From contig CAYTSB010000049.1 in assembly GCA_964440405.1 (NCBI GenBank), forward strand, positions 1 through 6,056: a DNA stretch of 6,056 bases, given 5' to 3'. The notes under the pieces were generated by a model. The model was not told the origin of the DNA and made no database searches. It was given only the letters and a program-made list of their open reading frames with translations. Position 1 is the stretch's first letter. Each line of letters begins with the position of its first letter. Below are positions 1 to 5,400 of the stretch, piece by piece. The DNA is from DAOSVX01 sp964440405 (GTDB lineage Bacteria; Bacillota_I; Bacilli_A; RF39; UBA660). A program made the translations under genes and the position numbers.

Positions 1-17
1 TTTTTTAATGGGTAGGA

Positions 18-39
18 ACATGTAAAAAATTTTACATGT
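18..39. repeat. Perfect palindrome, operator-like
   Basis: The arms ACATGTAAAA (18-27) and TTTTACATGT (30-39) are exact reverse complements separated by two bases. Neither strand shows a T-run directly after the hairpin, and the stem is AT-rich, so it does not read as a terminator. A dyad of this size upstream of promoters is more like a binding site for a dimeric regulator. No regulator gene is adjacent in the window and I cannot name the factor. Confidence 0.55.
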
Positions 40-56
40 AAGTGAGAAATATGTAG

Positions 57-92
57 TTACAATTTAATAGTAAGTATTTTAGTATAAATTGT
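57..92. repeat. Inverted-repeat unit 1 (ACAATTTA ... TAAATTGT)
   Basis: The unit opens with TTACAATTTAA (57-67) and closes with AGTATAAATTGT (81-92). The arms ACAATTTA (59-66) and TAAATTGT (85-92) are exact reverse complements. It lies immediately upstream of, and touches, the promoter at 96-123. Unit 2 (132-154) has the same ends with about 13 bases missing from the centre. Confidence 0.5.
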
Positions 93-95
93 TAT

Positions 96-123
96 TTGAA
101 AAGTAATATAATATTAATATAAT
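96..123 (+). promoter_or_regulatory. Candidate SigA promoter, distal
   Basis: TTGAAA at 96-101 and TATAAT at 118-123 are separated by 16 bases, a good vegetative promoter. Transcription would start near 130 and give the cold-shock gene a leader of about 200 bases, or make a short non-coding RNA if it stops early. It is bracketed by the two inverted-repeat units, which suggests regulation. In DNA this AT-rich a chance match is possible. Confidence 0.45.
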
Positions 124-131
124 GCTTTTTA

Positions 132-154
132 TTACAATTTAAGTATAAAATTGT
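132..154. repeat. Inverted-repeat unit 2 (ACAATTT ... AAATTGT)
   Basis: The unit begins with TTACAATTTAA (132-142), identical to the start of unit 1, and ends with AAATTGT (148-154). The arms 134-140 and 148-154 pair perfectly around a 7-base loop. It lies at the predicted 5' end of RNA from the 96-123 promoter, so it could act either as a DNA binding site or as a stabilising 5' hairpin. Confidence 0.45.
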
Positions 155-200
155 CTATAAGTAAGTAAAATATATAGTGTAAATACAATAAACAGATTAT

Positions 201-221
201 TATCTATATTAATTATAGATA
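201..221 (+). repeat. AT-rich hairpin in the cold-shock gene leader
   Basis: TATCTATA (201-208) pairs exactly with TATAGATA (214-221) around five bases. It is followed by TATTTT and then C, a weak U-rich tail. It may be a weak terminator or pause site for RNA starting near 130, but with only one G-C pair in the stem it should be unstable at 37 degrees. Confidence 0.3.
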
Positions 222-237
222 TATTTTCAAAAAAGGT

Positions 238-266
238 TTGCTAAATTGAGAAGATTGTGTTATATT
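238..266 (+). promoter_or_regulatory. Candidate SigA promoter proximal to the cold-shock gene
   Basis: TTGCTA (238-243) and TATATT (261-266) are 17 bases apart. An extended -10 TG lies at 258-259. The start would be near 273, leaving a leader of roughly 64 bases before the ATG at 337. Spacing and the extended -10 make this the most likely main promoter of the cold-shock gene. Confidence 0.5.
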
Positions 267-336
267 TAACAAGTACTTCCAAATTGCGTAATTATTTATT
301 GTATAAAAAGAGGTATAGTTGTAAAGGAGGAAGAAC

Positions 337-552
337 ATGAATCAAGGTACAGTTAAATTTTTTGACAATATTAAAAAGTTTGGTTTTATTAAAAATGATG
401 AAACTAATGATGAAGTTTTTGTACACATTTCTGCATTAAATGATGATTTAAAAGAAAAAGGACTTAATGAAGGCCAAAAAGTCACTTATGAAATTGAAAA
501 AGATCAAAAAAGTAATAAATACAGAGCAGCAAATGTATCATCAAGAGATTAA
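337..552 (+). CDS. csp: Cold-shock domain protein (CspA/CspB family)
   Basis: This 71-residue protein is a single cold-shock domain, an OB-fold that binds single-stranded RNA and DNA in the cytoplasm. Family members melt mRNA secondary structure and affect translation and antitermination. The length fits bacterial Csp proteins (about 65-75 residues). The opening GTVKFF (4-9), the RNP1-like KKFGFI (13-18), the RNP2 motif VFVHIS (27-32) and the later NEGQKVTYEI segment match the family in order. Two positions depart from the usual pattern: the Trp of the common GTVKWF opening is Phe8, and the first Gly of the usual KGFGFI is Lys14. The aromatic binding surface otherwise survives (F8, F9, F15, F17, F28, H30). 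The start is secure: AAAGGAGG at 323-330 lies six bases before the ATG. It appears monocistronic, with promoters upstream and a terminator right after the stop. Cold induction is not shown by the sequence; many csp genes are constitutive. Confidence 0.95.
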   Translation: MNQGTVKFFDNIKKFGFIKNDETNDEVFVHISALNDDLKEKGLNEGQKVTYEIEKDQKSNKYRAANVSSRD

Positions 553-556
553 TATT

Positions 557-579
557 AAACTAGGTTAGCCTAGTTTTTT
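557..579 (+). terminator. Rho-independent terminator of the cold-shock gene
   Basis: The stem AAACTAGG (557-564) pairs with CCTAGTTT (569-576) around the loop TTAG and ends in a run of six T (574-579). It begins four bases after the stop codon. Confidence 0.85.
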
Positions 580-625
580 ATTGTTTATAAACATAATATA
601 AATTATCTAATTATTTTAGATTAAT

Positions 626-658
626 GTTCTGATTAATAAGAATTAGAACTAATTTTTT
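626..658 (+). terminator. Second, weaker terminator-like hairpin
   Basis: GTTCTGATT (626-634) pairs with AATTAGAAC (641-649) over nine positions, with one G-U wobble and a 6-base loop. Then come TAA and a run of six T (653-658), with another seven-T run at 662-668. It may back up the terminator at 557-579 and insulate the coat gene downstream. A smaller dyad, ATCTAA/TTAGAT, lies just before it at 605-621. Confidence 0.5.
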
Positions 659-682
659 AAATTTTTTTCTTCTCTTGGGCTT

Positions 683-712
683 TAATATTATGCAAAAGTG
701 GGATTTTAGAAT
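683..712 (+). promoter_or_regulatory. Possible sporulation (SigE-like) promoter of the coat gene
   Basis: TAATATT at 683-689 fits the Bacillus SigE -35 consensus (kmATATT) fully. Fifteen bases later TTTAGAAT (705-712) matches only four of seven fixed positions of the SigE -10 (CATACAnT). A SigA reading with TATTAT (686-691) as the -10 has no good -35. Mother-cell SigE or SigK control is what is known for CotZ-type genes in Bacillus, so the site is reported as weak support only. Confidence 0.25.
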
Positions 713-738
713 ATCTTAAAGTGAAGGGAGAAATAAAT

Positions 739-1182
739 ATGTTTTTTGGAGAATGTAATTGCAACCGAAATAATAACTGTTGCAACATAAAAGAAGCATT
801 AGAAAAAATTGTTAATTTACAAAATTGTGCTGTAAAAAAAGAATCACAAGAGGGTTGTTGCCGTGATTGCTTAGGAGAAGAAAATCCTTGCTGTGAATAT
901 AATACTAGACCCGTAACTTTTTATACAAAGGAAAATCGCGAAATGGAATTCCCAATTAGTAGACGTGATAGTGGATGCAATCGTAACGGGGAAACATCAT
1001 GTATATTTAGATGCGAATGCGTTAATTGCGATACTTGCAGATGCCGTGTTTTAATTGAAGGAAGACAGGATGGTGGTTGTAGATATTTAATACCTACTGA
1101 TTCATTTTTCATTGTTAGACTTTGTGACATTGGTGCCATAAGATGTTTACCTGATACATTTGTAGACCTTTGTGTAAGATAA
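739..1182 (+). CDS. cotZ: Spore coat protein, CotY/CotZ/ExsY family
   Basis: This 147-residue protein has 21 cysteines and no signal peptide or membrane segment. The layout follows the CotY/CotZ/ExsY family, which forms disulfide-linked outer coat, crust or exosporium layers made in the mother cell. There is a Cys-rich start (C6, C8, C14, C15) and a helix CNIKEALEKIVNLQNC (15-30) like the family's N-terminal helix. Next come NTRPVTFYTK (55-64), close to the NTRPFILYTK-type segment of ExsY, and a strand FRCECVNCDTCRCRVLI (90-106). The C-terminal half ends in IVRLCDIGAIRCLPDTFVDL, matching the family's closing Cys-x-Ala-Ile-x-Cys-Leu pattern. The ATG at 739 is chosen because AGGGAG (725-730) sits eight bases before it; an in-frame GTG at 721 would add six residues but has no binding site. 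It has its own terminator. Sequence comparison is from memory; the exact paralogue (CotY, CotZ or ExsY) cannot be decided. It implies a sporulating or recently sporulating lineage. Confidence 0.85.
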   Translation: MFFGECNCNRNNNCCNIKEALEKIVNLQNCAVKKESQEGCCRDCLGEENPCCEYNTRPVTFYTKENREMEFPISRRDSGCNRNGETSCIFRCECVNCDTCRCRVLIEGRQDGGCRYLIPTDSFFIVRLCDIGAIRCLPDTFVDLCVR

Positions 1183-1208
1183 AGCTATTAAAAAACTTTT
1201 CTAAATTT

Positions 1209-1234
1209 AAATCTAGTGTAATGCTAGATTTTTT
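1209..1234 (+). terminator. Rho-independent terminator of the coat gene
   Basis: AAATCTAG (1209-1216) pairs exactly with CTAGATTT (1224-1231) around a 7-base loop and ends in six T (1229-1234). It starts 26 bases after the coat gene stop and separates that gene from the dnaB operon. Confidence 0.85.
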
Positions 1235-1274
1235 CATGTGCTTATTTGAAATAAATGATTATTAGCCTTATTCA

Positions 1275-1283
1275 TGATATAAT
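1275..1283 (+). promoter_or_regulatory. Candidate upstream promoter of dnaB operon (extended -10)
   Basis: TG at 1275-1276, one base, then a perfect TATAAT (1278-1283) forms an extended -10 element. No good -35 lies at 16-18 bases upstream; TTGAAA at 1246-1251 is too far. A start near 1290 would give a leader of about 120 bases that includes the hairpin at 1347-1372. Confidence 0.4.
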
Positions 1284-1346
1284 CAAGACTGCTGATATTA
1301 AAAAGATTTGCTAACGCTAAAGAAAAAATTACTATTCCAAAAAGAT

Positions 1347-1372
1347 AAGCAAACTTTAAAGTTTACTTTTTT
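1347..1372 (+). promoter_or_regulatory. Palindrome/hairpin with T-run ahead of dnaB
   Basis: AAACTTTAAAGTTT (1351-1364) is a perfect palindrome. AAG (1347-1349) and CTT (1366-1368) extend the stem past one C-A mismatch, and six T follow (1367-1372). In RNA from the 1275-1283 promoter this would be a weak terminator or attenuator. As DNA it covers the -35 region of the promoter at 1375-1380, so it could instead be an operator. An upstream segment, TTTGCT (1307-1312), can pair with AGCAAA (1348-1353) and would break the hairpin. Confidence 0.4.
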
Positions 1373-1374
1373 CC

Positions 1375-1380
1375 TATAAT
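1375..1380 (+). promoter_or_regulatory. Candidate proximal promoter of dnaB operon (-10)
   Basis: A perfect TATAAT lies at 1375-1380. The bases 16-18 upstream (around 1351-1358) are a poor -35 and fall inside the palindrome. A start near 1387 would leave a leader of about 26 bases, enough for the Shine-Dalgarno sequence at 1402-1409. Confidence 0.35.
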
Positions 1381-1412
1381 AACTTAAAATAGTATTTGAA
1401 AGTGGTGATAAT

Positions 1413-2690
1413 ATGAGTACTATTTCTTTACTGCCTGCAGATTTATATACAGTAATTAATAAAACCATTATTACTGAGATTGATAAAGAAAATATTATTA
1501 CTTTATACGAGCCAATTATCGGATCTATTCCGGTAAGTCTTTATTTTACTTTAATTAGAGATTTAGATAAATTAAACATTATGAGTAGAGACTTTACTCA
1601 CCATCATTTAATGACAATTTTAAAAACAGATTTAGAGACTATTAAGACAGCAAGAGTTGCTTTAGAAGGAGTGGGTCTTTTAAAAACTTATTTTAAAGAA
1701 GGAGATATAAATCACTATGTTTATGAATTATATTCACCAGTTTCTCCTAAAGAATTTTTTAATCATCCGGTTTTTAATGTAGTTTTATACAATAATGTTG
1801 GTAAAAAGGAATATGATTTAATTAAAAGTGAATATGAAATTACTAAATTTGATTTAAAAGATTACATTGATATAACAACAGTAATGAATGTTAGTTTTAA
1901 AAGTGTTAGTGGTAATTATAATTTTAACAACGATAATATTAAAGATCATTCAGAAAACAAAGATTTAATAAGTACTTTAATTGATTTTGATTTAATTTTA
2001 TCTTCTTTACCCAAGGGTTTAATTAATGAAAAAATATTTAATAAAAAAATAAAAGATTTAATTAATGAGCTTTCTTTTGTATATAATATTGATACCTTAA
2101 AAATGATTGAAATTTTAAGACTTGTTATTAATGATGGCATGATTGATAAAGAAGAATTAAGGCGTCAGGTAAGAAAGTATTACCAATATGAAAATAATGG
2201 TACTTTACCAACATTAATTTATCGTACTCAACCGGAATATTTAAAAACTCCAAATGGTGATGAAACTAACCGTGGTAAAATGATTTTTGTTTTTGAAAAT
2301 ACCAGCCCTTATGATTTTTTAAGAAGCAAATATAAAGGTGTTAAACCAACTAGCAGGGATTTAAAAATATTGGAAAGTTTAATTATAGATTTAGAATTAA
2401 CACCAGCTGTTGTTAATGTTTTAGTTGATTATGTTTTAAGAAGTAATAACAATAAATTAACTCAAGCTTTTGTTGAAACTATTGCTGGACAGTGGAAGCG
2501 GTTAGGAATTAAAACTGCTAATGAAGCAATGGCTATTGCTGAAAAAGAACACAAGAAATATACTAAGAAAAATACTGCTAAAACTACTAATGTTAAAACT
2601 CCAGTTTGGTTTGATGAAAAAATTGAGAAAGAAGAAGTAAATGCTGATGAATTAAAAGAATTAGAAAATATGCTAAAGGATTTCAGGTGA
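1413..2690 (+). CDS. dnaB: Replication initiation and membrane attachment protein DnaB (DnaD/DnaB family)
   Basis: This is the Bacilli-type DnaB, a helicase co-loader and not the replicative helicase (called DnaC in Bacillus). In Bacillus it works with DnaA, DnaD and DnaI to place the helicase at oriC and at restart sites. Its 425 residues are somewhat shorter than the B. subtilis protein (about 470). The N-terminal winged-helix-like domain carries LYEPIIG (31-37), typical of DnaB/DnaD N-domains. The C-terminal DnaB_2 domain begins near SPYDFL (298-303) and continues through LTPAVVNVLVDYVLRSNN (329-346). It includes FVETIAGQW (353-361), a Phe variant of the YxxxIxxxW DNA-binding motif of the family. 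A Lys/Thr-rich tail follows, with PVWFDE (397-402) and an acidic end. GGTGAT (1404-1409) precedes the ATG at 1413. The stop TGA lies inside the Shine-Dalgarno of dnaI four bases on, indicating translational coupling. No transmembrane helix is evident. Confidence 0.93.
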   Translation: MSTISLLPADLYTVINKTIITEIDKENIITLYEPIIGSIPVSLYFTLIRDLDKLNIMSRDFTHHHLMTILKTDLETIKTARVALEGVGLLKTYFKEGDINHYVYELYSPVSPKEFFNHPVFNVVLYNNVGKKEYDLIKSEYEITKFDLKDYIDITTVMNVSFKSVSGNYNFNNDNIKDHSENKDLISTLIDFDLILSSLPKGLINEKIFNKKIKDLINELSFVYNIDTLKMIEILRLVINDGMIDKEELRRQVRKYYQYENNGTLPTLIYRTQPEYLKTPNGDETNRGKMIFVFENTSPYDFLRSKYKGVKPTSRDLKILESLIIDLELTPAVVNVLVDYVLRSNNNKLTQAFVETIAGQWKRLGIKTANEAMAIAEKEHKKYTKKNTAKTTNVKTPVWFDEKIEKEEVNADELKELENMLKDFR

Positions 2691-2694
2691 GAAA

Positions 2695-3603
2695 ATGGAA
2701 AAAGTAGATATTAGTTTAAAAAAATATAATCGTCATGATATTAATAAAAATCTTAAATATGCTTATGCAACTGCTTTAAAATCTGAAAGATTTAAGTCTT
2801 TGATTACTAATTTGAAAATTAAAGATAATATTGCTTACAAATATACTTCTAAATTAGAAAGAACAGTTTGTGAATTATCTAATTGTGAGGGTTGCAAAGG
2901 ACTGGTTTTTTGTAAAAATCCAATGGCAGGATTTGTTTATTATCCAAAATTGATTGATGATAAATTAGATTTTTCTTATATAGCATGTAAATATAAAAAA
3001 GAATCACTAAAAAAAGAAAATAAAACTATTTATTATGAATTACCTTATGAAATGCAGATTGCTTCTATGAAGAATATTGATCTGACTGATAAAAAAAGAG
3101 CAAAGGTAATTAAATGGTTAAAAGAATTTTATGATAATTATGGTTTAAATAAAAAATTAAAAGGATTATATCTTCATGGTTCATTTGGCAGTGGTAAAAC
3201 TTATTTGATTATTGCCATGTTCAATGAGCTAGCTAAGAAAAATTATAATAGTGTGGCTATTTACTATCCGGCTTTATTAAGAAAATTAAAGGAGTCATTT
3301 AATGATGATTTTAGTGGGCATTTAGATTACATTTTAAATGCTGATATTCTTTTGCTGGATGATATTGGAGCAGAAAATGTTACTTCATGGAGTAGAGATG
3401 AAATTCTAGGGACAATTTTACAACATCGAATGGATAATAATTTAGTGACATTCTTTACCTCTAATTTAACAATTGCAGAATTAGAAATTCACTTAATGGG
3501 TGGTAAAGGTAATGTAGAAGCAGTTAAAGCCAGAAGAATTATTGAAAGAATTAAACAGTTGGCTGATAACTTTGAACTAATCAGCGAAAATAGAAGGAAA
3601 TAA
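2695..3603 (+). CDS. dnaI: Primosomal protein DnaI (helicase loader)
   Basis: DnaI is the AAA+ ATPase that holds and loads the hexameric replicative helicase onto single-stranded DNA. The 302 residues are close to the B. subtilis length (about 311). The N-terminal helicase-binding domain (1-about 110) keeps a zinc-type cysteine set: C59, C64, C67, C73 and C98. The AAA+ part has Walker A GSFGSGKT (162-169), Walker B ILLLDDIG (218-225), the family signature TSWSRDEILGTILQHRM (230-246), sensor 1 TSN (255-257) and a KARRIIERI segment (278-286) with likely arginine-finger/sensor 2 residues. Aligned from memory with B. subtilis DnaI, the zinc-ligand His seems to be Tyr83 here, and C59 or C73 may substitute. 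Translation likely couples to dnaB: AGGTGA (2685-2690) is both the Shine-Dalgarno and the dnaB stop. Isoleucine is almost always ATT (23 of 25). Confidence 0.96.
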   Translation: MEKVDISLKKYNRHDINKNLKYAYATALKSERFKSLITNLKIKDNIAYKYTSKLERTVCELSNCEGCKGLVFCKNPMAGFVYYPKLIDDKLDFSYIACKYKKESLKKENKTIYYELPYEMQIASMKNIDLTDKKRAKVIKWLKEFYDNYGLNKKLKGLYLHGSFGSGKTYLIIAMFNELAKKNYNSVAIYYPALLRKLKESFNDDFSGHLDYILNADILLLDDIGAENVTSWSRDEILGTILQHRMDNNLVTFFTSNLTIAELEIHLMGGKGNVEAVKARRIIERIKQLADNFELISENRRK

Positions 3604-3612
3604 GGGATAAAA

Positions 3613-5337
3613 ATGAGTTTGTTAAAAACAAGTGAAAAATATATTACTAAAGTTATTAATGACTTAGGATATGAAATTGATAATGTTCAATTAATTAAAT
3701 CATCTAAACCAGAGTTAGGAGATTTTCAGATTAATGCGGTAATGAACTTGGCGAAAACCTATAGTAAAAATCCTAGAGAAATTGCCGAAGAGATTGTTGA
3801 TAAATTAACTGATCATTTTAAAAATGTTAATATTGCTGGACCAGGTTTTATTAACTTAAGTTTTAAGGAAGCTGAACTATTAGAACATTTTAATTCATGT
3901 ATCAATGATTTCAATATGTTTGTTGATAAAGAAAAGCCTAAGACAATAATAGTTGATTATGGTGGGGCCAATGTAGCTAAAGCTTTGCATGTTGGTCATA
4001 TGAGGGCCGCTAACATTGGTGAAGCTTTAAAAAGATTGGCAAAATTATATGGCAATAAAGTAATTGGAGATGTTCACTTAGGAGATTTAGGTCGACAAGC
4101 AGGAATGATTATCTCAGAACTAATGCTCGAACAACCGAATTTACCATTCTTTGATGAAAACTATCAAGGAGAATATCCGCAGATCAAATTATCCTTAGAT
4201 GATTTAAAAAGAATTTATCCTTTAGCTAATAAAAAAGCCAAAGAAGATGAAAAAAGAATGGATCAGGTTCGCTATATAACTTCGGAAATTGATAAAGGAA
4301 ATAAGGCTTATACAGCTTTATGGAAACAAATAGTAGATATCTCTTCCTTAGCTATAAAAGAAATTTATGCTAAACTAAATTGCTCATTTGAATTATGGGA
4401 AGGGGAACTTGATGCTTTTCAATATATTCCCGAGGTGTTGAAAATTTTAAAGCCGTACATATATGAATCAGATGGAGCACTAGTCATGGATGTTAAAAAA
4501 GAGAACGATAAGATCGATATGCCTCCTTTAATGGTTATTAAAAATGACGGAGCAACTATTTATGCAACCCGTGAACTAGGAACCATATATTCCAGAATTG
4601 AAAGATTTAAACCAGATGAAATATGGTATATTGTTGATCAAAGACAGGCCTTATATTTTGAACAAGTATTTAGAGGTTCATATATTTCCAAATTAGTTCC
4701 AATTACTACCAAATTATATCACTATGGTTTTGGAACAATTAATGGTGAAGATGGCAAGCCATTTAAAACTCGTGATGGCGGAATAATGGAATTAAATTCT
4801 TTAATTTTATTAATCAGAAAAGAAATTATTAATAAAATAAAACCAGAAATAACTGGTAAAGAAAGAGAAAGTATTGCTGATAATTTAACAATAGCTACTT
4901 TAAAATATACTGATTTACTTCCATATAGAAGAACTGACTATGTATTTGATCCCGTTAAGTTTAGTTCTTTAGAAGGTAAAACGGGACCATATATTTTATA
5001 TACAGTAGTTAGAATTAAATCATTATTAAATAAAGTGGATAATAAAGATTATCAGTTAAAAATAATTCCTAATCCTGATGTTAAAGATCTTCTAGTTAAA
5101 TTAATCGAACTACCTTTAGCATTAAACAAATCATATACCGAAGCAACTTTAAATTATATAACTGAATTCTTATATGAAATAACCAGTTTATTTAATAAAT
5201 TCTATAATAACAACAATATTATTAATGAAAACAACAATACTATTAAAGAATCTTATTTGGCTTTAGTTAAACTAGTTTACAATGTTTGTCATAACTTATT
5301 AGATATCTTAGCTATTAATGAAGTAGATAAGATGTAG
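3613..5337 (+). CDS. argS: Arginyl-tRNA synthetase
   Basis: This cytoplasmic class I synthetase attaches arginine to tRNA-Arg using ATP. The 574 residues match the bacterial norm (E. coli 577). The N-terminal tRNA-recognition domain (1-about 90) shows GDFQINAVMNLAK (36-48) and GPGFINL (76-82). The Rossmann catalytic domain carries the HIGH motif as HVGH (126-129) within DYGGANVAKALHVGHMR. The later GKPFKTRDGG (381-390) is the family's degenerate KMSKS equivalent. DLLPYRRTDYVFD (434-446) and GKTGPYILYTVVRIKSLL (455-472) lead into the C-terminal DALR anticodon-binding domain, which runs to the end and finishes in the usual LLDILAINEVDKM-like tail. A short Asn-rich stretch (532-542) is probably a loop. 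It starts nine bases after dnaI with AAGGGA at 3602-3607, so it belongs to the same operon. No terminator is visible after it. In B. subtilis the synthetase gene near dnaB-dnaI is thrS, so this arrangement differs. Confidence 0.96.
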   Translation: MSLLKTSEKYITKVINDLGYEIDNVQLIKSSKPELGDFQINAVMNLAKTYSKNPREIAEEIVDKLTDHFKNVNIAGPGFINLSFKEAELLEHFNSCINDFNMFVDKEKPKTIIVDYGGANVAKALHVGHMRAANIGEALKRLAKLYGNKVIGDVHLGDLGRQAGMIISELMLEQPNLPFFDENYQGEYPQIKLSLDDLKRIYPLANKKAKEDEKRMDQVRYITSEIDKGNKAYTALWKQIVDISSLAIKEIYAKLNCSFELWEGELDAFQYIPEVLKILKPYIYESDGALVMDVKKENDKIDMPPLMVIKNDGATIYATRELGTIYSRIERFKPDEIWYIVDQRQALYFEQVFRGSYISKLVPITTKLYHYGFGTINGEDGKPFKTRDGGIMELNSLILLIRKEIINKIKPEITGKERESIADNLTIATLKYTDLLPYRRTDYVFDPVKFSSLEGKTGPYILYTVVRIKSLLNKVDNKDYQLKIIPNPDVKDLLVKLIELPLALNKSYTEATLNYITEFLYEITSLFNKFYNNNNIINENNNTIKESYLALVKLVYNVCHNLLDILAINEVDKM

Positions 5338-5347
5338 AATAAACAAA

Positions 5348-5376
5348 TAGACAAAATAAGTTCTTTAATGTATAAT
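5348..5376 (+). promoter_or_regulatory. SigA-type promoter of the surface protein gene
   Basis: TAGACA (5348-5353, one mismatch to TTGACA) and a perfect TATAAT (5371-5376) are 17 bases apart. The start would be near 5383, with a very short leader containing the Shine-Dalgarno sequence at 5388-5393. It is the closest to consensus in the window and suggests this gene is transcribed apart from argS. Confidence 0.7.
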
Positions 5377-5400
5377 AAAACTACAGTAAGGAGTTTTATT

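Larger units (their letters stand above)
1..336. other. AT-rich intergenic region upstream of the cold-shock gene
   Basis: No gene is supported here. Forward ATGs near 20, 36 and 51 are followed at once by stop codons. The ATG at 122 gives only six codons and has no ribosome binding site. The region instead holds a palindrome (18-39), a repeated inverted-repeat unit (57-92 and 132-154), two SigA-type promoters (96-123 and 238-266) and a hairpin (201-221), each listed separately. The run of six T at positions 1-6 could be the tail of a terminator of a gene lying to the left, but its stem is outside the window. A long structured leader is common for cold-shock mRNAs, so part of this region may be transcribed with the gene. 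Confidence 0.7.

Noticed and set aside
21..36. GlnR/TnrA box
   Set aside because: The half-sites TGTAA and TTACA are present but separated by six bases instead of seven, and no nitrogen gene is nearby.
710..718. AATATCTTA as a SigK -10 (CATAnnnTA)
   Set aside because: Transcription would begin at about 725, inside the Shine-Dalgarno sequence, and there is no AC-type -35 at the right distance.
721..738. GTG at 721 as start of the coat protein
   Set aside because: It has no Shine-Dalgarno sequence before it, while the in-frame ATG at 739 has AGGGAG at eight bases. The extra residues also cover that binding site.
921..1139. 72-residue open frame on the minus strand
   Set aside because: It lies entirely inside the coat gene, which has a good ribosome binding site, a family match and a terminator. 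The antisense frame resembles no family I know.
1255..1314. 19-codon frame ahead of dnaB as a leader peptide
   Set aside because: It has no ribosome binding site, spans the candidate -10 at 1278-1283, and has no run of a single regulatory amino acid.
1946..2140. 64-residue open frame on the minus strand
   Set aside because: It is inside dnaB, low in complexity (Ile/Lys/Ser/Leu), and explained as an antisense shadow of AT-rich coding sequence.
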